Shown here: positions 8,875 to 16,939 of the stretch, piece after piece
How the letters are laid out: every line of letters begins with the position of its first letter
How positions within the stretch are numbered: position 1 is the stretch's first letter
Assembly (NCBI RefSeq): GCF_041320705.1
Contig: NZ_JBGGTQ010000006.1
Coordinates: forward strand, 1 to 64,000
DNA length: 64,000 bases
Source: Kineococcus mangrovi
Lineage (GTDB): Bacteria; Actinomycetota; Actinomycetes; Actinomycetales; Kineococcaceae
Reading direction: 5' to 3'
The notes under the pieces: generated by a model
Database searches by the model: none
The model's input: the letters and a program-made list of their open reading frames with translations, nothing else
Told to the model about the DNA's origin: nothing
Translations under genes and position numbers: made by a program

Positions 8875-10134
8875 TCAGGCCTGTTCCTGCAGCGGGCAGG
8901 CCTCCGGCGAGCGGCGGCGCTGGCTCGGCAGGGCGGTGGAGTGGCGCGGGGTGCGGCGGCGGGAGCGGGCGCTCGCGAGGAGACCGGCCAGCCCGGCGAG
9001 GACGACGAGCGCGGCGTAGCCGTCGACGACGGGCCGCAGCCCGAGGTGCGGGGCCAGGAGGCCGGCGACGACGGCGGGCAGGCCGAAGGCCAGGTAGCTG
9101 ACGACGTAGACCGCGGCGAGGACGCCCGCGCGCTCGTGGGCCGGGGCGGTGCCCAGGACGCCGCGCAGGGCGCCCTGGAACCCGGCGCCGAAGCCCACCC
9201 CGGACAGCATCGCCCCCGCGAAGAAGACGGGCACGGACAGCAGGCTCAGCCCGAGGGTCAGGACGAGCGGGCCGACGACGAGGCCGGCCATCCCGAGCGC
9301 GACGACCCGGCGGGGGTCCTGGTGGCGGGTGAGCAGGCCCGTGAGCGCGCCGACGCCCGCGACGGAGGCGACGACGAGTCCACCGGCGACGTGGTTGCGC
9401 AGGCCGAGGACGCCGGCCACGACGGACGGACCGAGCCCCAGGCACAGGCCGCCGAGTCCCCAGCTGCCGAGGAAGCCGGGCAGGTGGGCGGTGAAGGGGC
9501 GGCGCGAGGACGCGGGCAGCTGCACGACGGGTCGCAGCGACCGCAGGGCGCCGGGGGCGCGGCCGACGAGGTCGGGGGTGAGGGCGACGGCGACGGTCGC
9601 GACGGCCAGCAGCCCGGCGAGGACCACGTAGGTGAGCCGGGTGGGGGCCGGTCCGAACTGCACGAGCAGCCCGGCCCCCAGGCCACCGACCATCAGCCCG
9701 ACCGGCGGGGCGGCGCCGTTGACGAGCTGGGCGAGCGGGGTCCGTCGCGGACCGGCGAGGTCGAGGAGCCAGGCGCCCAGGGCGCCGATGGCCGTCCCGG
9801 TCGAGAAGCCCTGCAGCGCACGGCCGGCGACGAGCGTGCCGACGTCGCCGGCCCGGGCGAGGACGAGCATCGAGGCGATGACGCCGGCGAGGGCGGCGAG
9901 GACCACGGGCCGGCGGCCGAGGTGGTCCGACAGCGAGCCCACGGTGAGCAGCGCGACGAGCAGGACCGCGGCGTAGACGGCGAAGACGACGGTGACCGCG
10001 GCCGGGCCGACGCCCCAGAGCTCCTCGTAGACGGGCAGGACCGGCGACGGCGCCGAGCTGGCGGCCACGAGCAGGCCGAGGGTGAGGGTGACCAGGGCGA
10101 ACCCCGTGCGGGGACCGGTCGCGGGGCGGGACAC
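8875..10134 (-). CDS. MFS transporter regulated by the divergent TetR
   Basis: A 419-residue exporter-like major facilitator protein: twelve hydrophobic segments with a motif-A loop VGSLSDHLGRRPVVL (about 63-77). Start GTG 10134, with AGGAGCT six bases upstream. It lies divergent from a TetR-family gene across an 88-base gap. A minus-strand promoter (TTGCTT, 17 bp, TAGTTT) has its -35 inside a 22-bp operator-like dyad, so repression by the TetR protein is likely. The substrate cannot be told. Confidence 0.88.
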   Translation of the reverse strand: MSRPATGPRTGFALVTLTLGLLVAASSAPSPVLPVYEELWGVGPAAVTVVFAVYAAVLLVALLTVGSLSDHLGRRPVVLAALAGVIASMLVLARAGDVGTLVAGRALQGFSTGTAIGALGAWLLDLAGPRRTPLAQLVNGAAPPVGLMVGGLGAGLLVQFGPAPTRLTYVVLAGLLAVATVAVALTPDLVGRAPGALRSLRPVVQLPASSRRPFTAHLPGFLGSWGLGGLCLGLGPSVVAGVLGLRNHVAGGLVVASVAGVGALTGLLTRHQDPRRVVALGMAGLVVGPLVLTLGLSLLSVPVFFAGAMLSGVGFGAGFQGALRGVLGTAPAHERAGVLAAVYVVSYLAFGLPAVVAGLLAPHLGLRPVVDGYAALVVLAGLAGLLASARSRRRTPRHSTALPSQRRRSPEACPLQEQA

Positions 10135-10190
10135 GAGAGCTCCTGGGACGTCGGGGTGGTGTTCTGGGGAAACTACTCGCGGGAGTGACC

Positions 10191-10212
10191 TAAAGCAACT
10201 CGATTTGCGTTA
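10191..10212. promoter_or_regulatory. TetR operator between MFS and tetR genes
   Basis: A 22-bp imperfect palindrome: half-sites TAAAGCAA and TTGCGTTA around CTCGAT, with 18 of 22 positions symmetric. It overlaps the -35 of the transporter promoter and ends 10 bases before the tetR start, fitting control of both genes. Confidence 0.65.
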
Positions 10213-10222
10213 AGTTGGGGTC

Positions 10223-10831
10223 ATGACGCCGGCGATGACGCGCCCCGGCGGGCGCAGCGCGAAGGTGGCGGTCGCCGTCCACGCCGCCGTCGTGGAACTG
10301 CTCGCCGAGGGCGCCCCGCTCACCGTCCCGCAGGTCGCCGCCCGGGCCGGGGTCAACGCGACGAGCGTCTACCGCCGCTGGGGCGACGTCGCCGGCCTGC
10401 TCGCCGACACCGCCCTCGTCCGGTTCGGCACGAGCTCGCCCGTGCCGGGCACGGGGTCGCTGCGCGGGGACCTGCTGGCCTGGGGTGCCGCGCTCGTGGA
10501 GGAGGCCGGGCGCCCCGAGGAGCTCGCCCTGCTGCGCGCCGCCGTCGCCGCCGGGCCCGCCGATCCCGGTGCACCCGAAGGCTTCGAGTCCGCCTGCTCG
10601 GCCTGCCTCACCGGCCGCAGCACGCAGGCCGAGACCATCCTGGCGGCCGCGCAGGCGCGCGGGGAGGAGACGCCGACACCGACCCGCGTCCTGGACCACC
10701 TCGTCGCCCCGGTGTACCTGCGCGCCCTGTTCGGGCTGCCGGCGCCGTCCGTCGAGGTGCTCGTCGAACTCCTCGTCGAACGGCTCGCAGCCCCGGCCAC
10801 CGCCCGGGCGACGCCCGGCGCGCGCAGGTAG
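10223..10831 (+). CDS. TetR/AcrR family transcriptional repressor
   Basis: 202 residues. The N-terminal helix-turn-helix is VPQVAARAGVNATSVYRRWG (about 34-53), followed by a helical ligand-binding domain typical of TetR proteins. The C-terminus contains a Cys-rich patch (ESACSACLTGR). ATG start directly downstream of the 22-bp dyad, suggesting autoregulation and control of the divergent MFS exporter. The inducer is unknown. Confidence 0.88.
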   Translation: MTPAMTRPGGRSAKVAVAVHAAVVELLAEGAPLTVPQVAARAGVNATSVYRRWGDVAGLLADTALVRFGTSSPVPGTGSLRGDLLAWGAALVEEAGRPEELALLRAAVAAGPADPGAPEGFESACSACLTGRSTQAETILAAAQARGEETPTPTRVLDHLVAPVYLRALFGLPAPSVEVLVELLVERLAAPATARATPGARR

Positions 10832-10840
10832 GTTCACCGC

Positions 10841-11419
10841 ATGGGTGTGACTCTCGCCAAGGGTGGAAACGTCTCGCTGGACAAGGTGGCCCCGAACCTC
10901 GACGAGGCCACCGTCGGCCTCGGGTGGGACGTGCGCACGACGACGGGCCTGGACTTCGACCTCGACGCCAGCGCCCTCGTGCTCGGGACGAACGGCAAGG
11001 TCCTGTCCGACGGGCACTTCGTCTTCTACAACCAGCTGAGCAGCCCCGACGGGACCGTCCGGCACACCGGTGACAACCGCACCGGCGAGGGCGAGGGCGA
11101 CGACGAGAGCATCGAGGTCGACCTGCGCAGCGTCCCCGCGAACGTCGACAAGATCGTCTTCGCGGTGTCCATCCACGACGCCGAGGCGCGCCGGCAGAGC
11201 TTCGGGCAGGTCGTCAACGCCTTCATCCGGCTCGTCAACCGCGCCGACGGCAGCGAGGTCGTCCGGTACGACCTGTCCGAGGACGCCTCGACCGAGACGG
11301 CGATGGTGTTCGGCGAGGTGTACCGCCACGGCGGGGAGTGGAAGTTCCGCGCCGTCGGGCAGGGGTACGCGTCGGGGTTGCTCGGGATCGCGCAGGACTT
11401 CGGGGTCGACGTCTCCTGA
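10841..11419 (+). CDS. TerD family stress protein
   Basis: 192 residues, a full-length TerD-domain protein (tellurite/general stress family, calcium-binding beta sandwich). Family signatures are [13 protein letters not shown] at the N-terminus, [17 protein letters not shown] with acidic metal ligands, [19 protein letters not shown] and FVNRADGSE-like [20 protein letters not shown]. It starts 9 bases after the tetR stop but is followed by a strong palindrome. Only one ter gene is here, not a full ter operon, so the role is probably general envelope/oxidative stress. Confidence 0.92.
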   Translation: MGVTLAKGGNVSLDKVAPNLDEATVGLGWDVRTTTGLDFDLDASALVLGTNGKVLSDGHFVFYNQLSSPDGTVRHTGDNRTGEGEGDDESIEVDLRSVPANVDKIVFAVSIHDAEARRQSFGQVVNAFIRLVNRADGSEVVRYDLSEDASTETAMVFGEVYRHGGEWKFRAVGQGYASGLLGIAQDFGVDVS

Positions 11420-11437
11420 GGCGCGCAGGCCGGGTGG

Positions 11438-11486
11438 CCTCGTTGCCTCCGCGGGGACGATGATCGTCCCCGCGGAGGCAACGAGG
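11438..11486. repeat. 49-bp palindrome, copy 1 (terminator-like repeat)
   Basis: Perfect inverted repeat: two 24-base arms around a single central G at 11462, reading CCTCGTTGCCTCC.. on both strands with core GACGATGATCGTC. It lies between convergent terD and the frnE-like gene, so it may be a bidirectional terminator. A second copy lies at 24110-24158 and differs by a compensatory pair. Confidence 0.8.
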
Positions 11487-11516
11487 CGACCCGCGGAGCG
11501 GGCGGTCCCGCGGGGT

Positions 11517-12233
11517 TCAGATCGCGCAGCCGTCCGGGCCGCACGCGTCGGCCGAGGAGTCCCCGACGAGGGTGAGCGGGTGGCTCTCGGCCCACGCCCG
11601 GCGCAGCACCTGGGCGAACTGCTCGGTGGGCTGAGCGCCGGAGATCCCGTACGTGCGGTCGACGACGAAGAACGGCACGCCGCGGGCGCCGAGCGCGCGG
11701 GCCTCGGCGACGTCGGCGCGGACCGCGGACAGGTAGCGGTCCTCGGCCAGGACGGCGCGGGCCTCGTCGGCGTCGAGCCCGGCCTCGGCCACGAGCCGGA
11801 CGAGGGTCTCGTCGTCCCCGACGGGCTCGCCCTCGGTGAAGTGGGCGCGCAGCAGGCGTTCCTTCACCGCACCCTGGACGCCGCGGTCGGCCGCGAGGTG
11901 CAGCAACTGGTGGGCCTTCACGGTGTTCGCCGGGACGGAGACGTCCTGGTGGAACTCCAGACCCTCGGCCGCGGCGGTCTCGTCGACGTGCGCGACCATC
12001 GGCGCGACCTCCTCGACGGGCCGGCCGAACTTGGCCGACAACCGGCGCAGGTGGGCGTCGCCGGGACCGTCCGCCCGCTCGTGCACCGTCTCCGTCGTGG
12101 GGTCGAGCTCGAAGGACCGCCACACGACCTCGACGTCGTCGGCGTGCTCGAAGTCGCGCAGCGCGCTCTCGAACCGGCGCTTGCCGATGTAGCACCACGG
12201 GCAGACGACGTCGGACCAGATCTCCACCTTCAC
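11517..12233 (-). CDS. DsbA family oxidoreductase, FrnE-like
   Basis: 238 residues, cytosolic (no signal). The thioredoxin-type active site CPWC is at about residues 11-14 (IWSDVVCPWCYIGKRRFE). The helical insertion and the later GVPFFVVDRTYGISGAQP (cis-Pro loop) are those of the FrnE subfamily of 2-hydroxychromene-isomerase-like DsbA proteins, linked in Deinococcus and others to oxidative stress and disulfide handling. The tail ends in ACGPDGCAI with two extra cysteines. ATG start. Confidence 0.88.
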   Translation of the reverse strand: MKVEIWSDVVCPWCYIGKRRFESALRDFEHADDVEVVWRSFELDPTTETVHERADGPGDAHLRRLSAKFGRPVEEVAPMVAHVDETAAAEGLEFHQDVSVPANTVKAHQLLHLAADRGVQGAVKERLLRAHFTEGEPVGDDETLVRLVAEAGLDADEARAVLAEDRYLSAVRADVAEARALGARGVPFFVVDRTYGISGAQPTEQFAQVLRRAWAESHPLTLVGDSSADACGPDGCAI

Positions 12234-12298
12234 GACGGGCGCAACCGCACCCGGTGCGCGGCTGTTCCGCGCGTCCGGGTGATGCCTCCCGACGCGGC

Positions 12299-12517
12299 TC
12301 AGCGGCCGGAGCGGCGGTGCGTCCCGCGCAGGTCCACCGACCGGGCGGGCCGGTCACCGGAGCCCACGAGACCGGGCACGCCGAGGTCGGTGCGGGACCG
12401 TCGCGGCGGGGCCGGCGGACCGAGCACGCGGTCCCCGGGGCGGGAGGCCGAGCAGACGTGCCCGACGACAGCGGCGACGGCCACGATCACCGCGAGGGAG
12501 AGGAAGAGCGTCACCAC
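12299..12517 (-). CDS. Small single-pass membrane protein, unknown function
   Basis: 72 residues beginning MVTLFLSLAVIVAVAAVVGHV, one N-terminal hydrophobic segment followed by a basic, Pro/Arg-rich tail. A strong ribosome site AAGGAGGC sits 4 bases before the GTG start, which is the main reason to accept it. It lies 78 bases downstream of folA on the same strand and may belong to the thyA-folA transcript. No family recognised. Confidence 0.55.
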   Translation of the reverse strand: MVTLFLSLAVIVAVAAVVGHVCSASRPGDRVLGPPAPPRRSRTDLGVPGLVGSGDRPARSVDLRGTHRRSGR

Positions 12518-12595
12518 GACTGCCTCCTTCGGCCGGGAGCCCGCGAGGGCCTCGATGCCTCACGGTGGCACGCGGGACCCCGTCGCGCCAGGGTC

Positions 12596-13087
12596 TCACC
12601 CCGTCGGGGGGTGCTCCCGCCGCCACGTCACGACGCGGAACCGGGGGCCCGCGGAGGACGTGCGCCACTCCCCCGTCCCCACGGGGCGCCAAGGCTCCCC
12701 CACCGCCGGTGCGCGGGTGTCGCCATCGACGTGGACGTCGACCTCGGTGACGACGAGCACGTCGGCACGCGCGAGCGCCGCCGCGTAGACGGCCTGCCCG
12801 CCCACGACCCAGACGTCCGTGCCGAGGCCCAGCGCGACGTCGAGGTCGGGGACGACCTCGGCTCCGGGGGCGTCGTAGCCCGGGGTGCGGGACAGGACGA
12901 CGTTGCGCCGGCCCGGCAGCGGGCGGAAGCGGGCCGGCAGGGACTCCCACGTCGCGCGCCCCATGACGACCGTGGCGCCCGAGGTGAGCGCGGAGAAGTG
13001 CGCCGTGTCCTCCGGGACGCGCCAGGGGATGCGGCCGTCGGCGCCGATGACGCCGTCCGCGGACTGCGCCCAGACGAGACCGATCAT
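12596..13087 (-). CDS. folA: Dihydrofolate reductase
   Basis: 163 residues. Reduces dihydrofolate to tetrahydrofolate with NADPH, restoring the folate oxidised by thymidylate synthase. Seen: N-terminal MIGLVWAQSADGVIGADGRIPW, the substrate-binding acidic position in VPEDTAHF, MGRATWESLP and the NADPH loop WVVGGQAVYAAAL. Normal length for the family. The start lies 10 bases after the thyA stop on the same strand, so the two form an operon. Confidence 0.95.
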   Translation of the reverse strand: MIGLVWAQSADGVIGADGRIPWRVPEDTAHFSALTSGATVVMGRATWESLPARFRPLPGRRNVVLSRTPGYDAPGAEVVPDLDVALGLGTDVWVVGGQAVYAAALARADVLVVTEVDVHVDGDTRAPAVGEPWRPVGTGEWRTSSAGPRFRVVTWRREHPPTG

Positions 13088-13097
13088 CAGGCGGCCA

Positions 13098-13949
13098 TCA
13101 CACGGCCACCGGGGCCTTGATCGTCGGGTGGTGCTGGTAGCCGACGACCTCGAGGTCGTCGTAGGTGACGTCGAGGAGGGGCTTGCGCGCGACCTGGAGC
13201 GTCGGGAACGGGTACGGGGTGCGGGTCAGCTGCTCGCGCACCTGGTCGACGTGGTTGTCGTAGACGTGGACGTCACCGCCCGTCCAGACGAAGTCGCCCG
13301 GTTCCAGGCCCACCTCGTTCGCGACGAGGACCGTCAGCAGGGCGTAGCTGGCGACGTTGAAGGGCACGCCGAGGAACAGGTCGGCCGAACGCTGGTAGAG
13401 CTGGCAGGACAGCTTCCCGTCGGCGACGTGGAACTGGAAGAAGGCGTGGCAGGGGGCCAGGGCCATCTTGTCGAGCTCGGCGACGTTCCACGCCGAGACG
13501 ACCATGCGACGGGAGTCCGGGTTCGTCCGCAGCGTGTGCAGGACCTCGGTGATCTGGTCCACGTGCCGGCCGTCGGGGGTGGGCCACGAGCGCCACTGCA
13601 CGCCGTAGACCGGGCCGAGGTCGCCGTCCTCGTCGGCCCATTCGTCCCAGATGGTGACGCCGCGCTCCTGCAGCCAGCGCACGTTGCCGTCCCCGCGCAG
13701 GAACCACAGCAGCTCCAGGGCGATGGACCTGAAGTGGACCCGCTTGGTGGTGATCAGCGGGAAGCCCCGGGACAGGTCGAAACGCATCTGGTGGCCGAAG
13801 ACGCTGCGCGTGCCCGTGCCCGTGCGGTCGGACTTCGGGGTCCCGTTCGCCAGGACGTGGCGCAGGAGGTCCTCGTACTGGGTGTCCACGGCGGGGGCGG
13901 GGAGCGGCTCGGGCACGGGGAGAGCGTAGGTCAAGCGGGGGTGGCCCAC
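13098..13949 (-). CDS. thyA: Thymidylate synthase (ThyA)
   Basis: Makes dTMP from dUMP with methylene-tetrahydrofolate. Family blocks: [33 protein letters not shown], the catalytic cysteine in [25 protein letters not shown] and the C-terminal IKAPVAV. As drawn it is 283 residues from GTG 13949; an in-frame GTG at 13889 would give about 263 residues (MDTQYEDLL..), close to the usual actinobacterial length, and is equally plausible because neither start has a strong ribosome site. Operon with folA, 10 bases downstream. Confidence 0.95.
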   Translation of the reverse strand: MGHPRLTYALPVPEPLPAPAVDTQYEDLLRHVLANGTPKSDRTGTGTRSVFGHQMRFDLSRGFPLITTKRVHFRSIALELLWFLRGDGNVRWLQERGVTIWDEWADEDGDLGPVYGVQWRSWPTPDGRHVDQITEVLHTLRTNPDSRRMVVSAWNVAELDKMALAPCHAFFQFHVADGKLSCQLYQRSADLFLGVPFNVASYALLTVLVANEVGLEPGDFVWTGGDVHVYDNHVDQVREQLTRTPYPFPTLQVARKPLLDVTYDDLEVVGYQHHPTIKAPVAV

Positions 13950-13979
13950 GACGAGTGGCCGGCGTCGGACCTACCGAAA

Positions 13980-14029
13980 TATGACGCAGTATGATGACGT
14001 ATGACGCGGTATTGCGGATCGTCATACGT
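13980..14029. promoter_or_regulatory. Iteron-like operator in front of the AAA+ ATPase gene
   Basis: Two direct repeats TATGACGCRGTAT (13980-13992, 14000-14012) are spaced exactly 20 bp, two helical turns. A perfect 10-bp inverted repeat ACGTATGACG / CGTCATACGT (13997-14006, 14020-14029) overlaps the second. The block is AT-richer than its surroundings and lies 19 bases before the ATPase start. It should bind a regulator, possibly the gene product itself. Confidence 0.6.
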
Positions 14030-14047
14030 TTGTAGACACTGGTAGAC

Positions 14048-15226
14048 GTGGATGAGGTCCGTAACCCCTACTCCCCCGGCGCCGGCCGACCGCCCGTGGC
14101 GCTCGTCGGACGGGACCGCCAGCGTCGCGCCTGGCAGGTGGCCCTCCAACGCATCGAAGGGGGCCGAGGTGCGCAGCCGGTCGTCCTCTACGGCCTGCCC
14201 GGCGTGGGCAAGACCGTGCTGCTGGGCGAGTTCGCCAAGGAGGCGCGCCGTCGGGGGTGGGTCGTCGCCACGGTCGAGGCGGGTGTCGGGAAGTCGCTGC
14301 GCGAACTGCTCGGCGAGGCGCTGCACGGTCCCCTGTCGGACCTGGCACGTCCGTCTGCTGGGGTGCGCCTGCTCAGGGCGCTGAAGACGGCGACCAGCTT
14401 CAAGGCGTCGTACGAATCCTCAGGCTCAGGCACCTGGTCGTTCGGCCTCGACCTGAGCGACGTCTCGGGCGGTGGAGCCGACACCGGGGTCCTCGAGACC
14501 GACCTCTCCAAACTGCTCCGGGACGTCGCGGCAGCAGCGGCCGAGGAAGGTGGCGGACTCGCCGTCCTCGTCGACGAAGCGCAGGACCTCGGCAGGGACG
14601 AGCTGACCGCGTTGTGCTCGTCCGTCCACGTCGCCGGGCAGGAAGGGTGGCACCTCACGACGGCGCTGGCCGGTCTGCCCAGCCTGCCGCGCGAGCTGGC
14701 CGAGGCGAAGTCGTACGCGGAGAGGCTCTTCGACTACTCGCGCATCGAGCACCTGGACCCCGTCCTCGCCGAGGAAGCACTCGCGGCCCCCGCTCGGGAA
14801 GAGTCGGTGGCCTGGGAGCCGCAAGCCTCGGCCCTCGTCCTCGGCGAGGCCGCGGGGTACCCCTACTTCATCCAGCAGTTCGGCCAGGACACGTGGAACC
14901 ACGCGGCGGGTCCGTCGATCGGTCTCGACGACGCACGGGTCGGCGTCGTCGCCGGTCGGGCGACGCTCGACTCCGGGTTCTTCCGCGCCCGCTGGGACCG
15001 GGCCACGCGGGGTGAGCAGCAGTACCTGCGCGCCATGGCGGTCGACGGCGACGCCGGCAGTCCCTCGGGCGAGGTCGCCTCACGGCTGGGCAAGCGGAAC
15101 AGCAGCCTCGGGCCGGTGCGGGCCAAGCTCATCGAGAAGGGGCTGGTCTACGCACCCGAGCACGGAGTGGTCGCCTTCACGGTGCCGGGCATGGCCGCGT
15201 TCATCGCCCGTCAGCCGGAACCGTGA
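14048..15226 (+). CDS. AAA+/STAND-like ATP-binding protein
   Basis: 392 residues. Walker A is GLPGVGKT (about 49-56) and Walker B is LAVLVDEAQD (about 173-182). The C-terminal ~90 residues (RATRGEQQYLRAMAVDG... to KLIEKGLVYAPEHGVVAFTVPG) look like a winged-helix module, as in archaeal Orc1/Cdc6-like and related bacterial ATPases. Such stand-alone ATPases occur in mobile and defence contexts, but no partner gene is next to it: thyA is divergent and the HAD gene is convergent. GTG start, weak ribosome site. The function is unknown; the unusual operator upstream suggests tight control. Confidence 0.75.
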   Translation: MDEVRNPYSPGAGRPPVALVGRDRQRRAWQVALQRIEGGRGAQPVVLYGLPGVGKTVLLGEFAKEARRRGWVVATVEAGVGKSLRELLGEALHGPLSDLARPSAGVRLLRALKTATSFKASYESSGSGTWSFGLDLSDVSGGGADTGVLETDLSKLLRDVAAAAAEEGGGLAVLVDEAQDLGRDELTALCSSVHVAGQEGWHLTTALAGLPSLPRELAEAKSYAERLFDYSRIEHLDPVLAEEALAAPAREESVAWEPQASALVLGEAAGYPYFIQQFGQDTWNHAAGPSIGLDDARVGVVAGRATLDSGFFRARWDRATRGEQQYLRAMAVDGDAGSPSGEVASRLGKRNSSLGPVRAKLIEKGLVYAPEHGVVAFTVPGMAAFIARQPEP

Positions 15227-15230
15227 CCCC

Positions 15231-16130
15231 TCACGCGTCGAAGTCGCGGTCGTCCTCCGCCTCACCGCGCACGACGGCCGCGAGACGGGCGAGCCAGGCG
15301 GCGCCGGCCTCGTCGTGGACGGTGCGCCGCGGCTGCAGGACCGGGTAGGGGGTGGGCGGGACGCCGTCGGCGGGGCGGACGTCGACGTGGGCGACGTCGT
15401 GACCCTGGGCGTGCAGCCAGTCGGCCATCGCGTAGTCGGTGCGGGAGTCGCCGACGGTGCGCCAGGCGGTCGGCGGTTCCCCGTCCTGGGCGAGCATCCG
15501 CAGCGCCATCTCGGCGCCGCGGTCCTTGCCGAGCAGCACGGACTCGACGTCGGTGGAGATGATCGTCGGGTCGATCCGCCAGTCCACCCGGCCCTGGGCG
15601 TCCGGCATCGTCGCGCCCTTCCAGGTGACGCCGAGGTCGAGGTCGGCGAACACCTGCAACGCGGCCTTCTCGTACTCGGGCTGGCGGGCGAGGTAGGTGG
15701 CGGAGTCGACGTCGAGGCGCTGCTCCAGCGACACCATCGCGCGCTTGCCCCGGTCCACGAACAGGACGTCGGCGAAGTCGGTGCGCGCCAGCGCCTCCAG
15801 CCGGACGGCGGCCTCCCGCGGGAGCGCGACGGCCTCGTCGACCTCCACCGGGCCCATCCCGTCGGCGGTGACGCTGAACGTCACCGCCCCCTTCTCGCAC
15901 ACCGCGTGCAACCGGGCCGCGGCGGGCAGACCGGCGGCGAGGACGGGGCCGACGACCTGCTCGCGCAGGAACGTGTCGGACCGGCCGGTGTTGAAGACGA
16001 CCGGGATCCCCGCGGCGAGGAGTTCCAGGAGGCTGTCGAGCAGGCCGGGGGCGCTGATCGAGCGGGTCACGGGGCTGGCGATCGGGCCGTCGACGTCGAG
16101 GAGCAGGCCGAAGGCGGGAGCGGTCGTCAC
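15231..16130 (-). CDS. HAD superfamily phosphatase
   Basis: 299 residues from GTG 16130, which follows GGAGGATCGAGGC. The nucleophile motif is LLLDVDGPIASP (DxDG), a second motif VFNTGRS follows, and the metal-binding motif is VGDSRTDYAMADW. The cap arrangement resembles sucrose-phosphate/trehalose-phosphate-type HAD hydrolases, but the substrate cannot be assigned. Its stop is 4 bases from the convergent ATPase stop. Extending the frame upstream of 16130 only adds arginine-rich shadow sequence. Confidence 0.8.
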   Translation of the reverse strand: MTTAPAFGLLLDVDGPIASPVTRSISAPGLLDSLLELLAAGIPVVFNTGRSDTFLREQVVGPVLAAGLPAAARLHAVCEKGAVTFSVTADGMGPVEVDEAVALPREAAVRLEALARTDFADVLFVDRGKRAMVSLEQRLDVDSATYLARQPEYEKAALQVFADLDLGVTWKGATMPDAQGRVDWRIDPTIISTDVESVLLGKDRGAEMALRMLAQDGEPPTAWRTVGDSRTDYAMADWLHAQGHDVAHVDVRPADGVPPTPYPVLQPRRTVHDEAGAAWLARLAAVVRGEAEDDRDFDA

Positions 16131-16222
16131 GCCTCGATCCTCCCACCCGCGCCCGCTGGGCCGGACGGGTGAGGGGCCGGTGTTCGTGGCGTCCGGCCGG
16201 TGTCCACCGGCAGGCTCGACGG

Positions 16223-16786
16223 GTGCGCCCCGTGCTCGCCCCGCCGCTCGCCGCCGTCCTCCTGGCCCTCGCCGCCTGCGGGACCCAGACCCCCTCACCC
16301 TCCACGGGTGCGCCCACCGACGTCCCCACGACGGCGCCCGACGTCGACACCTGGACGCCGAGCCCGGAGCAGATCGCCCACGACGAGTGGCTGCAGGCAG
16401 GACCGCCGGCGACGTCGATGCCGACGCGCACCTGCACGCGGCACGAGCCGACCGAGGAGGAACTGGCGACGACGGACCCCGACGACCTCCTCGCGGTGTC
16501 CGGGCTCTCCTGGACCAGCTGCTTCGACCCGTCCACCTACTCCACGGCCTCCCCGTGCACCCCGCCCCCCGACCTGGCCGAGGGGCAGGGGTTCGCCTGC
16601 GTCGAGGGCCCCCGGCTCACCCAGCGCGTCGTCGACGACTGGAACGAGTTCGTGGACACCGAGGACCGGGCCGCCGCCCGCCGGCTGGGGATGGGCCTGG
16701 AGGAGTACCGCACGCGGTACCTCGACGACGCGGGCGGGCCCCCTGTCGGGTCCTCCGCCGGGTCCGGCGGGGAACCCGCGCCCTAG
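16223..16786 (+). CDS. Putative lipoprotein, unknown function
   Basis: 187 residues from GTG 16223. The signal peptide MRPVLAPPLAAVLLALAACG ends in lipobox LAAC, so it should be lipid-anchored at the outer face of the membrane after cleavage. The mature part is Thr/Pro/Ser-rich, then acidic with four further cysteines. No domain recognised. Its stop codon overlaps the last bases of a small convergent gene at 16783. Confidence 0.7.
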   Translation: MRPVLAPPLAAVLLALAACGTQTPSPSTGAPTDVPTTAPDVDTWTPSPEQIAHDEWLQAGPPATSMPTRTCTRHEPTEEELATTDPDDLLAVSGLSWTSCFDPSTYSTASPCTPPPDLAEGQGFACVEGPRLTQRVVDDWNEFVDTEDRAAARRLGMGLEEYRTRYLDDAGGPPVGSSAGSGGEPAP

Positions 16787-16938
16787 TCGAGGACGTCGAG
16801 GACCGCCTTGACGACCTTGAACGGGAGCTTCACGACCGTCCACACCAGGGAGAACAGGTCCACGACGTCGGCGGCACCCTCGGCGACCTCGACGGCCCCG
16901 TCCCGGCGCCGGTGGCGACGGCGCCCGCGTCGCGCCAC
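16783..16938 (-). CDS. Small basic/amphipathic protein (51 aa), unknown
   Basis: A short frame starting at GTG 16938, one base after the stop of the LURP-one-like gene (tight operon spacing). It reads MARRGRRRHRRRDGAVEVAEG, then a hydrophobic/amphipathic stretch (DLFSLVWTVVKLPFKVVKAV) and ends VLDVLD. The basic N-terminus and membrane-like helix resemble real small membrane proteins, but there is no family evidence. It overlaps the stop of the convergent lipoprotein gene by 3 bases. Confidence 0.45.
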   Translation of the reverse strand: MARRGRRRHRRRDGAVEVAEGAADVVDLFSLVWTVVKLPFKVVKAVLDVLD

Positions 16939-16939
16939 G

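Noticed and set aside
10841-11419. Tellurite resistance operon
   Set aside because: Only one TerD gene is present; TerA/B/C and partners are absent, so a single stress protein is the better call.
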